Shown: positions 7,621-15,249 of the stretch, one piece after another
Numbering within the stretch: position 1 is the stretch's first letter
How the letters are laid out: the number at the start of each line of letters is the position of its first letter
DNA from: CAZGHF01 sp964525595
GTDB taxonomy: Bacteria > Patescibacteriota > Minisyncoccia > UBA6257 > GWB1-50-10
Assembly: GCA_964525595.1 (NCBI GenBank)
Contig: CAZGHF010000008.1
Location: 1 to 31,437 of the forward strand
DNA: 31,437 nucleotides
Direction of reading: 5' to 3'
Program-made: the position numbers and the translations under genes
The notes under the pieces: model-generated
Database searches by the model: none
Seen by the model: the letters and a program-made list of their open reading frames with translations, nothing else
Told to the model about the DNA's origin: nothing

Positions 7621-8748
7621 ATGGCTAGAACTTATTTTGAAAACATTAAGGGAGACGAATTTGGTCCGGAGTATGTCATTAGCGTTTATGACTCTGTGCT
7701 TGGAATGGAGGGTTTTTTGGTTATTGACAATACCGTTTTGGGACCGGGGAAAGGCGGTTTTAGAATGACCCCGAATGTTACCGCTCGGGAAATTTTTCGG
7801 CTTGCTCGGGCGATGACTTGGAAAAATTCCGTCTGCGAACTGCCTTTTGGCGGGGCAAAGGCGGGGATTGTCTGGCCCTCCTCTTCGGCGGGTAAGCAAG
7901 GAGGTTCGCCGGAGTTGAAGAAAAAGTTTGTCCAGAGCTTTGCCCGAAAGATTGCGCCCCTTACGCCGAAATTCTACATTAGCGCGCCCGATGTTTCGGT
8001 TGGCGAGCGGGAAATAAGATGGTTTGTTGAGGCGACCGGTAACCGGAAGTCGGCTACCGGGAAGCCCGTAAGTCTTGGCGGTTTGCCCCACGAGCTGGGA
8101 AGCACCGGTTTTGGTGTGGCCGAAGCCACCCGGGTTGCGGTTGAAGTCTTAGGAATGGATATTAAAAACGCAACGGTGGCGATAGAGGGTTTTGGCAACG
8201 TCGGCGCTTTTGCCTTTAAGTTTTTGAAAGAAATGGGCGCGAAGATTGTTGCCGTTGCCGACAGCCGCAGTGGGGTCTATAACAGAAATGGTTTGGACGA
8301 TAAGGAAATTTTGAAAATCAAAAAAGCAGGGAAGTCGGCCGGAGACTCAAAACAAGGCAAGAAAATTTCCCGCGACAGCATTTTCGGAATGGAAGTGGAT
8401 ATTCTTATCCCGGCTTCCGTTACCGACGTTATAAACGACAAAAACAAGAATAAAATAAAAGCCAAGATTTTAGTTGAAGGAGCGAATATCCCGATGCCGG
8501 AGGAGATTGAAGAGGAGCTCTGGAAGAAAAAGAAGATTCTCATTGTTCCGGACTTCATTGCAAACGGCGGGGGAGTGATATCGTCTTACGCCGAGCACAA
8601 GGGCTATGGTGAAAAGATGATGTTTAAGATGATAAAGGAGAAAATCAGCAGGGTGGCGAACAAGGTTTTAAAAGAAAGCTTGAAAAAGGGAAAAAGCCCC
8701 AGGAGTGTTGCTCTTAGGGTGGCGAAAGAGAGAATTCAGGAAAAATAA
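7621..8748 (+). CDS. Glu/Leu/Phe/Val-type amino-acid dehydrogenase
   Basis: An NAD(P)-dependent oxidative deaminase that links amino acids and 2-oxo acids. The N-terminal domain has GKGGFRM (43-49), the family lysines at K68 (MTWKN) and K80 (PFGGAKAG), and APDVS with D124 at the catalytic aspartate position. The Rossmann domain starts at GFGNVG (190-195), and the second beta strand ends in ADSRSG (213-218). At 375 residues it is nearer the leucine/valine dehydrogenases in size than to glutamate dehydrogenase (about 420). Substrate cannot be assigned from motifs alone. It stands alone with its own promoter, followed by a convergent tRNA gene. Confidence 0.85.
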   Translation: MARTYFENIKGDEFGPEYVISVYDSVLGMEGFLVIDNTVLGPGKGGFRMTPNVTAREIFRLARAMTWKNSVCELPFGGAKAGIVWPSSSAGKQGGSPELKKKFVQSFARKIAPLTPKFYISAPDVSVGEREIRWFVEATGNRKSATGKPVSLGGLPHELGSTGFGVAEATRVAVEVLGMDIKNATVAIEGFGNVGAFAFKFLKEMGAKIVAVADSRSGVYNRNGLDDKEILKIKKAGKSAGDSKQGKKISRDSIFGMEVDILIPASVTDVINDKNKNKIKAKILVEGANIPMPEEIEEELWKKKKILIVPDFIANGGGVISSYAEHKGYGEKMMFKMIKEKISRVANKVLKESLKKGKSPRSVALRVAKERIQEK

Positions 8749-8759
8749 AATAATTCTTG

Positions 8760-8830
8760 TCGGGCTGCCGGGAATCGAACCCGGGCCACACGCACCCCAT
8801 GCGTGCACACTGCCATTATGCTACAGCCCG
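8760..8830 (-). tRNA. tRNA-Pro (anticodon GGG)
   Basis: On the minus strand the acceptor arms CGGGCTG and CAGCCCG pair perfectly. The T arm is CCGGG-TTCGATT-CCCGG. The anticodon stem CACGC/GCGTG closes the 7-base loop ATGGGGT, giving anticodon GGG after T33. C1-G72 with discriminator A73 is the bacterial tRNA-Pro identity pattern. The D stem is short, with G-U pairs, and its loop carries GG. The 3' CCA is not encoded and must be added enzymatically. Confidence 0.95.
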
Positions 8831-8850
8831 TAGTGAGGAGGAGATGCAAA

Positions 8851-9051
8851 CTATATGCTTATAGCCCGCTTTTTGGTGAGTTTTTTCAAACAGCGGGTGC
8901 AAACCATAACACGCTTGCCGGGAATGAAATCTCTGGTCCACTGAAGATTAGCTTTTTTCTTGCTGGTTTTTGTCGGGTTGTAATGACCGCGGAGCAATTT
9001 TCGCGTTCCGCCCTTTGTATAGGACTTATTACATTTTGCGCATTGTCTCAT
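8851..9051 (-). CDS. rpmB: Large-subunit ribosomal protein bL28, zinc form
   Basis: A 66-residue basic protein with CAKC (C4, C7) and CTRC (C51, C54) enclosing a basic middle, the layout of zinc-containing bL28. The end VCTRCLKKL matches the family's C-terminal half well. It lies just upstream of the tRNA-Pro gene on the same strand and follows the gene at 9094. Four 7-base repeats sit directly before its ATG, and there is no Shine-Dalgarno. Confidence 0.85.
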   Translation of the reverse strand: MRQCAKCNKSYTKGGTRKLLRGHYNPTKTSKKKANLQWTRDFIPGKRVMVCTRCLKKLTKKRAISI

Positions 9052-9056
9052 ATTTT

Positions 9057-9084
9057 AGGTTATAGGTTATAGGTTTTAGGTTAT
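9057..9084 (-). repeat. Four tandem 7-base repeats in front of rpmB
   Basis: The plus strand reads AGGTTAT, AGGTTAT, AGGTTTT, AGGTTAT starting at 9057, 9064, 9071 and 9078. In the direction of rpmB transcription this is ATAACCT repeated. Each unit offers a TATAAC, so slippage could move or multiply a -10-like box. It fills most of the 42-base gap after the preceding gene's stop. Confidence 0.85.
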
Positions 9085-9093
9085 AGACGCAAG

Positions 9094-9705
9094 TTAGCCG
9101 AGAACCGTTTCTTTATAAGTTTTCTTGGTGAAGTTCAGTTCGTAGTATTTAATCGTATCCTCGTAGTTTATCTGGAGGATTATTGAGTTTTTTGCCGGGT
9201 CTATTTTGAAAGAAATTCTTCCGGAGATAGCGCTCTTGGGCGGAATGGAAGAGAACGCTCCTTCGGTTTTCACCGGTTTTATCGTTTTCCCGCCGGCTTC
9301 CAAATCAATTAGTTCAAAAAAGTTTTGCGGCTGGAGAGCGCTGTAAGTAGTTGCTTCGCTCGTGAAGGCGCGAATGTCTATACTTACGGTGCCGTCCTCT
9401 GTTTTTGAGATGGACTCAACCGTTACCGTTATTTTTGTTTGCGGTTCAAGGAGGGGACTTGAGATGGTGTCAAAAATTATTGCTGTCGGGATAACCAGTA
9501 TCCTACCCTCCTGCGGAGAAAGCGCGTCGTTTGTTTCAGTTGATGTTGCCTCGCCAATAACTCCACCTTCTTTCTTTGATATCTCAAGAGTCAGTTCCAG
9601 GTTTTTCAAGTCGTTTCTTAAGTCACTTACCTCGCTTATCACGAAATAAAAACCAATGAGAACAATAACGAGAATGGCAATGGTAAAGGTAATTCCTTTT
9701 GTCAT
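9094..9705 (-). CDS. Membrane-anchored protein with C-terminal beta-sandwich, unknown function
   Basis: An N-terminal helix (about residues 5-23, AILVIVLIGFYFV) followed by a short coiled coil and a long extracytoplasmic part. The last 90 residues (PPKSAISGRISFKID and alternating hydrophobics) resemble DUF4352/telokin-like sandwiches, which is an inference. An upstream in-frame ATG at 9771 would add 22 residues. I prefer 9705 because a perfect TATAAT ends 7 bases before it and the longer form would cross the divergent M50 gene. It precedes rpmB on the same strand. Confidence 0.7.
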   Translation of the reverse strand: MTKGITFTIAILVIVLIGFYFVISEVSDLRNDLKNLELTLEISKKEGGVIGEATSTETNDALSPQEGRILVIPTAIIFDTISSPLLEPQTKITVTVESISKTEDGTVSIDIRAFTSEATTYSALQPQNFFELIDLEAGGKTIKPVKTEGAFSSIPPKSAISGRISFKIDPAKNSIILQINYEDTIKYYELNFTKKTYKETVLG

Positions 9706-9712
9706 CACGGCA

Positions 9713-9722
9713 ATTATATCAT
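9713..9722. promoter_or_regulatory. Overlapping divergent -10 boxes
   Basis: The minus strand has TATAAT at 9718-9713, serving the gene starting at 9705. The plus strand has TATCAT at 9717-9722, 11 bases before the M50 protease ATG. The two boxes share bases 9717-9718, so polymerase can occupy only one at a time. Both messages would be nearly leaderless. Confidence 0.45.
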
Positions 9723-9733
9723 AGAATTGTGTT

Positions 9734-10360
9734 ATGGATTTAAAATTCGGTTTGTTTTTATACGTTGTCATAATTCTCTCAGTGGTTTTCCACGAGTATG
9801 CTCACGCTCTCGTTGCCTATCGCCTGGGAGATACGACCGCCAAAGATGCCGGGCGGCTTACCTTGAACCCCTTGGTTCATATTGACCCTTTTGGGACGGT
9901 GATTGTGCCGTTATTTCTTTTATTTACCTCTGGAATTTTTATCGGCTGGGCAAAGCCCGTGCCCTACAACCCCCATGCTCTTCGTGACAAGCGTTACGGG
10001 TCGCTGAAAGTCGGAGCGGCCGGACCTTTATCTAATCTCATCATCGCTGTTCTTTTGGGGATTATCATCAGATTCGCCGGTTTTTTTGGAGTTATCGGGG
10101 GGGCGGTTTCGCCGGTCTTTTTACAGTTTCTGGGTCTTGTTGTCTACGTAAATATTTTCCTTGCTCTTTTTAATCTTTTACCGTTCCCGCCGCTTGACGG
10201 CTCAAAAATTTTTGCTGACCTTTTCCCGAATACCTGGCGCAACTTTATGCAGTTTGGTTTCCTGGGGATATTCCTCGCTCTTTTCATCGCCTTTTTCATT
10301 CTGTCGCCTATTGCCAATTTCATTTTCTGGATAATCATCGGTAAGGGATTTGCTTTCTAG
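9734..10360 (+). CDS. Site-2 protease family (M50) intramembrane metalloprotease
   Basis: A 208-residue polytopic membrane protein. HEYAH (20-24) supplies two zinc ligands and the catalytic glutamate, and NLLPFPPLDG (147-156) supplies the third ligand D155. No PDZ domain is present, so it belongs to the minimal group of S2P-like proteases rather than the RseP type. Substrates are unknown. It reads divergently from the gene at 9094-9705. Confidence 0.92.
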   Translation: MDLKFGLFLYVVIILSVVFHEYAHALVAYRLGDTTAKDAGRLTLNPLVHIDPFGTVIVPLFLLFTSGIFIGWAKPVPYNPHALRDKRYGSLKVGAAGPLSNLIIAVLLGIIIRFAGFFGVIGGAVSPVFLQFLGLVVYVNIFLALFNLLPFPPLDGSKIFADLFPNTWRNFMQFGFLGIFLALFIAFFILSPIANFIFWIIIGKGFAF

Positions 10361-10372
10361 CGGGGGCTTTTG

Positions 10373-10401
10373 TTGACATTATTTACTTCATGTCTTATTT
10401 T
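10373..10401 (+). promoter_or_regulatory. Promoter of the rpsL (str) operon
   Basis: A perfect TTGACA (10373-10378) is followed after 17 bases by TATTTT (10396-10401); TATAAC at 10402-10407 is an alternative. The expected start is within a few bases of the rpsL ATG at 10410, so the first gene of the operon would be leaderless. Confidence 0.65.
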
Positions 10402-10409
10402 TATAACCT

Positions 10410-10844
10410 ATGCCAACAGTAAGGCAGTTAATTAAAAAAGGAAGAAAAAGGATGGCTAAAAAAGCGAAAACGCCGGCGCTTAGTTTTTATTTCAACTCGC
10501 TGAAGAACCGGCCGGTTAATTCACCGTCTCCTTTTAAGCGGGGGGTTTGTCTTAAGGTTTTTACCCAGACACCGAAGAAACCTAACTCAGCTCTTAGGAA
10601 AGTAGCAAGAGTCAGGCTTACAAACGGAATGGAAGTCACCGCTTACATTCCTGGTGAAGGTCACAACCTTCAGGAACACTCGGTGGTTTTACTACGCGGC
10701 GGCAGAGTAAAAGACTTACCCGGCGTTCGTTACCACGTTGTAAGAGGCGTTTTAGACGCAGCCGGGGTGGAGGGCAGGAAACAACGGAGGTCAAAATATG
10801 GCACGAAGAGCCCTACTAAAGCCGAAGCACCGAGCACCGAATAA
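10410..10844 (+). CDS. rpsL: Small-subunit ribosomal protein uS12
   Basis: This decoding-site protein has KPNSALRKVARVRLTNG, EGHNLQEHS and GGRVKDLPGVRYH, which are nearly invariant. Between PAL and KRGVC it has an extra segment of roughly 17 residues (including SFYFNSLKNRP) not found in E. coli uS12. From memory this insertion is shared by CPR uS12 proteins. A C-terminal tail of about 10 residues is also extra, giving 144 in all against about 124. The lysines altered in streptomycin resistance are in the wild-type form. Confidence 0.97.
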   Translation: MPTVRQLIKKGRKRMAKKAKTPALSFYFNSLKNRPVNSPSPFKRGVCLKVFTQTPKKPNSALRKVARVRLTNGMEVTAYIPGEGHNLQEHSVVLLRGGRVKDLPGVRYHVVRGVLDAAGVEGRKQRRSKYGTKSPTKAEAPSTE

Positions 10845-10853
10845 TAAATAAAC

Positions 10854-10945
10854 ATCAATGACCGAAATACCAATGACCAAAACAAACGTTTCGAATTTTG
10901 AATTTGGAATTTATTTGGGATTTGGAATTTGTGATTTGGAATTTT
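10854..10945 (+). repeat. AT-rich degenerate repeat between rpsL and rpsG
   Basis: CAATGACC occurs twice (10856 and 10871), followed by several copies of a unit like GATTTGGAATTT between about 10893 and 10944. The gap is 107 bases in an otherwise tightly packed operon. From memory, similar TTTGGAATTTG strings occur between genes in other CPR genomes; this is unverified here. Confidence 0.6.
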
Positions 10946-10951
10946 TGAGAT

Positions 10952-11437
10952 ATGCGTAAAAGGAGTTCTTATAAAAAGCACGAACTTAAAACTGATTATG
11001 TTCATGGCCGGGTAGATACGAGCCGGTTTATTAATTATCTTATGAAAGACGGTAAGAAAGTTGCTGCTGAAAAAGTTTTCTATGGTGCTCTTGATGTAAT
11101 AAAGAATAAGACCAAGAAAGAACCGGTCAGCGTATTTGAGGAAGCGGTTAAGAATACCACGCCTTTAGTTGAGGTTCGCTCCCGCCGGGTCGGTGGTGCC
11201 AACTATCAGATTCCCCAGGACGTTGAGCCGAACCGGCAATTTTTTCTTGCTACTCACTGGCTTATTGCTTCTGCCCGGAAGCGAAAAGGTAAACCAATGG
11301 CCGAGAAGCTTGCCGAAGAATTAATCTCCGCTTCGAAAAACGAAGGTGAAGCAATTAAGAAAAAACAAGACACTCATCGGATGGCTGAGGCAAACCGCGC
11401 CTTTGCAAGCTTCCTAAGGAAAAGGAGAAAAAAATAA
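10952..11437 (+). CDS. rpsG: Small-subunit ribosomal protein uS7
   Basis: The 161-residue 16S 3'-domain organiser. FINYLMKDGKK (26-36), VRSRRVGGANYQIP and the C-terminal KKQDTHRMAEANRAF are standard uS7 features. The first 15 residues differ from the usual bacterial start. The final A of its TAA is the first base of the fusA ATG, so the two are translationally coupled. Confidence 0.97.
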   Translation: MRKRSSYKKHELKTDYVHGRVDTSRFINYLMKDGKKVAAEKVFYGALDVIKNKTKKEPVSVFEEAVKNTTPLVEVRSRRVGGANYQIPQDVEPNRQFFLATHWLIASARKRKGKPMAEKLAEELISASKNEGEAIKKKQDTHRMAEANRAFASFLRKRRKK

Positions 11438-13542
11438 TGCCTAGAGAATACCCAATAGAAAAAGTCCGGGATATCGGCATTATTGCTCATATCGATGCAG
11501 GTAAGACGACCGTAACCGAACGGGTTCTTTTTTATACCGGTGTTTCCCATAAAATCGGTGAAGTTCACACGGGGGATACGGTGATGGACTGGATGGAGCA
11601 GGAGCGTGAAAGGGGGATTACCATTACTTCAGCCGCTACAACCTGTTTTTGGATACCGACTTATTCCGGCGACGACAAGAACTTCGAGCACCGAATAAAC
11701 ATAATTGATACCCCCGGTCACATTGACTTCACTGTCGAGGTGAAGCGCTCGCTTCGGGTTTTGGATGGAGCGGTCGTCATTTTTGACGGCGTCTCAGGTG
11801 TTGAGCCGCAGTCGGAGACAAACTGGCACTATGCCGACGAGTACAAGGTACCCCGCGTATGTTTTATCAACAAACTTGACCGGGCCGGAGCAAGCTTTGA
11901 AGGAAGTTTTCAATCAATAATTGAGCGCCTTACGCCGAATGCCGTTCGCGTTCAAATTCCCATCGGTCTGGAAGATAAATTTGAAGGAGTAGTGGACTTA
12001 CTGACGAAAAAAGCATTTCGTTTCGAGGGTGAAATGGGAGAGAAAGTAGTGGAAGGTGAAATTCCCGCGAACCTCAAAGAGGAAGTTGAGAAACACCGCC
12101 ATGAACTTGTTGAGAAAATTGTCGAGCACGACGATAAAGCAATGAGTACGTATCTCGACGGTAAAGAGCTGGACTTGGAAACTTTGAAAAAAGTTCTCCG
12201 CAAGGCGACTATTAACAACACGCTTGTCCCGGTTTTCTGCGGAACAGCGCTTAAAAACAAAGGTATTCAGCTTCTTTTGGATGCAGTTGTTGATTATCTT
12301 CCGTCGCCTGTTGATTTACCGCCGGTAAAGGGAATAGATTTAAAAACTCACAAAGAAGAAGATCGCCACCCCGACGATAAAGAACCGCTCTCGGCTTTAG
12401 CTTTTAAAGTTGCTTCCGACCCTTATGTCGGTGCTCTTACTTTTTTCAGAGTTTATTCGGGAACAATGAAGCGCGGCACTTATATTTTGAATGCGACCAA
12501 GAATTCTCAAGAAAGAGTCGGGAGAATAGTTCGGCTTCACGCTAATCACCGGGAAGAAGTTGAAGAAGTTTATGCCGGTGACATCGGGGCGCTCGTGGGT
12601 CTTAAAGATACGACGACGGGTGACACTCTAACCGACCTCGAGCATCCGCTTATTCTTGAGAAAATTACTTTTCCGGAACCGGTTATCTCCGTCCGGATTG
12701 AGCCGAAAACCAAAGTTGACCAGGAAAAAATGGGCGTTGCTCTCAGACGGCTCCAGGAAGAAGACCCGACTTTCAAAGTCGGCGGCGATGCCGAGACCGG
12801 CGAGACAATTATCTCCGGTATGGGTGAGCTTCATCTAGAAATCATAGTTGACCGGATGAGGCGGGAATTTAAGGTGGAAGCGAATGTCGGTCGGCCGCAA
12901 GTAGCTTATCGCGAAACTATCCGGGCTACGGCGAAAGCGGAGGGAAAATATATCAGGCAATCAGGCGGTCGCGGTCAGTACGGTCACGTGCGGTTGGAGC
13001 TCGAGCCGACGGAAAAAGGAGTGGGGTTTGAATTTATTAATGCGATAAAAGGCGGTGTTATTCCTCAGGAATTTATTCCGGCTGTTGAGAAAGGTATTCG
13101 GGAAGCCCTCACGAAAGGCGTAGTTGCCGGTTATCCCGTAACCGACATCAAGGCAACTCTCTATGACGGCTCTTTTCACGATGTGGATTCGTCAGAAATC
13201 GCTTTCAAGATTGCCTCGGCAATGGCTTTTCAGGAAGCGACTAGGCGAGCCAAGCCGGTTTTACTTGAACCAGTAATGAAAATTCAGGTGATTGTATCCC
13301 CGGACTTTTTGGGAGAAGTGACCGGAGATGTGAGTTCGAAGCGCGGTAAGATTAAATCAATGGACGAGCGAGGCAACGTTCGGATTATTGATGCTTTCGT
13401 GCCGCTCTCGGAAATGTTCGGTTATTCGACGACTCTTCGTTCAATGACTCAAGGAAGAGGATCATTCAACATGGAATTCTCGCACTATGAAGACGTGCCT
13501 CAAAATGTGGCTCAGAATATAATTGAAGGAAGGAAGAAATAG
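11437..13542 (+). CDS. fusA: Elongation factor G
   Basis: The translocation GTPase, 701 residues. G1 is AHIDAGKTT (17-25), switch I has RGITITSAAT, G3 is DTPGH and G4 is NKLD. Domains II-V follow in the normal order, with GMGELHLE in domain III and GGRGQYGHV in domain IV. It keeps the str-operon order rpsL-rpsG-fusA-tuf. There is no Shine-Dalgarno beyond the purine-rich end of rpsG. Confidence 0.98.
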   Translation: MPREYPIEKVRDIGIIAHIDAGKTTVTERVLFYTGVSHKIGEVHTGDTVMDWMEQERERGITITSAATTCFWIPTYSGDDKNFEHRINIIDTPGHIDFTVEVKRSLRVLDGAVVIFDGVSGVEPQSETNWHYADEYKVPRVCFINKLDRAGASFEGSFQSIIERLTPNAVRVQIPIGLEDKFEGVVDLLTKKAFRFEGEMGEKVVEGEIPANLKEEVEKHRHELVEKIVEHDDKAMSTYLDGKELDLETLKKVLRKATINNTLVPVFCGTALKNKGIQLLLDAVVDYLPSPVDLPPVKGIDLKTHKEEDRHPDDKEPLSALAFKVASDPYVGALTFFRVYSGTMKRGTYILNATKNSQERVGRIVRLHANHREEVEEVYAGDIGALVGLKDTTTGDTLTDLEHPLILEKITFPEPVISVRIEPKTKVDQEKMGVALRRLQEEDPTFKVGGDAETGETIISGMGELHLEIIVDRMRREFKVEANVGRPQVAYRETIRATAKAEGKYIRQSGGRGQYGHVRLELEPTEKGVGFEFINAIKGGVIPQEFIPAVEKGIREALTKGVVAGYPVTDIKATLYDGSFHDVDSSEIAFKIASAMAFQEATRRAKPVLLEPVMKIQVIVSPDFLGEVTGDVSSKRGKIKSMDERGNVRIIDAFVPLSEMFGYSTTLRSMTQGRGSFNMEFSHYEDVPQNVAQNIIEGRKK

Positions 13543-13566
13543 AAGGGTGTGGATAATTTTGAGGAC

Positions 13567-13595
13567 TTGACACACCTCAGTCCCTGGTTAATAAT
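13567..13595 (+). promoter_or_regulatory. Promoter of tuf
   Basis: TTGACA (13567-13572), 17 bases, then AATAAT (13590-13595), or 16 bases to TAATAA. An inverted repeat TGAGG/CCTCA brackets the -35 box, and a perfect DnaA-box 9-mer (13548-13556) lies just upstream. This gives tuf its own transcription start in addition to read-through from fusA, with a leader of about 40 bases. Confidence 0.7.
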
Positions 13596-13641
13596 TGGAA
13601 TTGCAAAAACAATAAGGTCGAGAAAATTTAGCAGATAAAAA

Positions 13642-14841
13642 ATGGCGGAAAAAGAAAAATTTGAACGTACAAAGCCTCACGTAAACGTGGGTACCATCGG
13701 TCATGTTGACCACGGTAAGACTACACTTACGGCGGCTATTACGTACGTTCTTCACTTGAAAGGTCTTACCAAGAAAGTGGAAACGGTTGACCAGATTGAC
13801 AATGCACCGGAAGAGAAAAAGAGGGGAATTACCATCGCTCTTCATCACAGTGAATATGAGTCGGAAAAAAGACATTATGCTCACATTGATGCACCGGGTC
13901 ACGCTGATTACATTAAGAACATGATTACCGGTGCCGCTCAGATGGACGGCGCCGTCCTCGTTGTTTCAGCCGCTGACGGTCCGATGCCTCAGACAAGAGA
14001 ACACATCCTTCTTGCTCGCCAGGTCGGCGTGCCGGCAATCGTCGTTTTTCTCAATAAGGTTGACATGGTTGATGATGCCGAGCTTATTGACCTCGTTGAA
14101 TCCGAAATTCGCGAGCTCCTGAAGAAATATGAATTTCCGGGAGACGAAATCCCGATTATTCGCGGTTCCGCTTTGAAAGCACTGGAAGCCAAATCGGCAG
14201 ATGATGAAGTTGACAAACCGATTCTTGATTTAGTAAAAGCCTTGGACGAGAACATTCCCGAACCAGTAAGGGAAATTGATAAACCTTTTCTTATGCCGGT
14301 TGAAGACGTTTTTTCAATTGAGGGCAGAGGGACAGTTGTAACCGGCCGGGTTGAGCGTGGTGTGGTGAAAGTGAACGAAGAGATTGAAATTATCGGCTTG
14401 AAAGCCACCTCGAAAACGGTTGTAACCGGCGTTGAGATGTTTCAAAAGACTTTGGATGAGGGAAGAGCCGGGGACAATGTTGGCATTCTCCTTCGGGGTC
14501 TTAAGAAAGAAGATGTTGAGCGCGGTCAGGTTATTGCGAAGCCCGGAAGCGTTACACCGCACACCGAATTTGAAACTGAGGTTTACATTCTTTCAAAAGA
14601 AGAGGGCGGCAGACACACACCTTTCTTCAAAGGCTACAAGCCGCAATTTTACATCAGAACCACTGACGTGACCGGTGAAGTGTTTTTGCCGGAAGGCATT
14701 GAAATGGTCATGCAGGGAGAAACGTTTAAGTTCTCCGTAAAATTACTATCACCTGTTGCATTGGAAGAAAAGCAGAGGTTTGCCATCCGGGAAGGAGGTA
14801 AAACCGTTGGTGCCGGAGTTGTGACGAAGATAACGAAATAA
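13642..14841 (+). CDS. tuf: Elongation factor Tu
   Basis: The GTPase that delivers aminoacyl-tRNA, 399 residues. G1 is GHVDHGKTT (20-28), G4 is NKVD, and domains II and III follow. Two normally rigid sites differ. DCPGH reads DAPGH (83-87). After RGITI the usual NTAHVEY-type segment is ALHHSEY (66-72), within switch I. Both are conservative in size and the gene is otherwise intact. Its TAA overlaps the rpsJ ATG by one base. Confidence 0.98.
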   Translation: MAEKEKFERTKPHVNVGTIGHVDHGKTTLTAAITYVLHLKGLTKKVETVDQIDNAPEEKKRGITIALHHSEYESEKRHYAHIDAPGHADYIKNMITGAAQMDGAVLVVSAADGPMPQTREHILLARQVGVPAIVVFLNKVDMVDDAELIDLVESEIRELLKKYEFPGDEIPIIRGSALKALEAKSADDEVDKPILDLVKALDENIPEPVREIDKPFLMPVEDVFSIEGRGTVVTGRVERGVVKVNEEIEIIGLKATSKTVVTGVEMFQKTLDEGRAGDNVGILLRGLKKEDVERGQVIAKPGSVTPHTEFETEVYILSKEEGGRHTPFFKGYKPQFYIRTTDVTGEVFLPEGIEMVMQGETFKFSVKLLSPVALEEKQRFAIREGGKTVGAGVVTKITK

Positions 14842-15173
14842 TGGCAAAGAAAGAGGAACAGGTTATTGCTGAAAAGCTTCGGCTTCGAGTCCGAGCATAT
14901 GATGCAAAACTTATTGACTCTTCGGTAAAACAGATTATTGAAGCTGTAAGGCGACAAGGTGCAGAAGTAGTTGGTCCGACTCCACTACCCACTGAGGTAA
15001 GACGTTATACCGTGAATCGCTCCACTTTCGTTCATAAGAAATCGCGGGAACAATTTGAAATGAAAGTTCATAAACGTCTGATAGACATCTTAAATCCCAG
15101 CCAGAAGATTGTTGAGTCACTGACTGATTTGAATCTCCCTGGGGGAGTTGACGTTGAAATTAAAATGGGTTAG
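14841..15173 (+). CDS. rpsJ: Small-subunit ribosomal protein uS10
   Basis: The 110-residue uS10, with LRLRVRAYDAKLID, GPTPLPTEVRRYTVNRS and HKKSREQFEMKVHKRLID all recognisable. A short charged N-terminal extension (about 10 residues) precedes the core. It is fused translationally to tuf by a one-base overlap and starts the S10 cluster. A strong hairpin follows it. Confidence 0.97.
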   Translation: MAKKEEQVIAEKLRLRVRAYDAKLIDSSVKQIIEAVRRQGAEVVGPTPLPTEVRRYTVNRSTFVHKKSREQFEMKVHKRLIDILNPSQKIVESLTDLNLPGGVDVEIKMG

Positions 15174-15208
15174 GATTTACGCGGGTTTAGCCAAAAGTTA
15201 ATGTTTTA

Positions 15209-15240
15209 CAAAACAACAGGGCTCGAGCCTTGTTGTTTTG
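15209..15240 (+). terminator. Strong hairpin between rpsJ and rplC
   Basis: CAAAACAACAGGGC (15209-15222) pairs with GCCTTGTTGTTTTG (15227-15240) over 14 bp, one pair being G-U, with loop TCGA. The 3' arm is U-rich but no T-run follows. The rplC ATG comes 10 bases later. It may be an attenuator or a processing site dividing tuf-rpsJ from the rest of the S10 cluster. Confidence 0.65.
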
Positions 15241-15249
15241 GTATATATT

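Noticed and set aside
8803..9072. Plus-strand ORF across the tRNA and rpmB
   Set aside because: It overlaps a well-formed tRNA-Pro and the clear zinc-form bL28 on the other strand.
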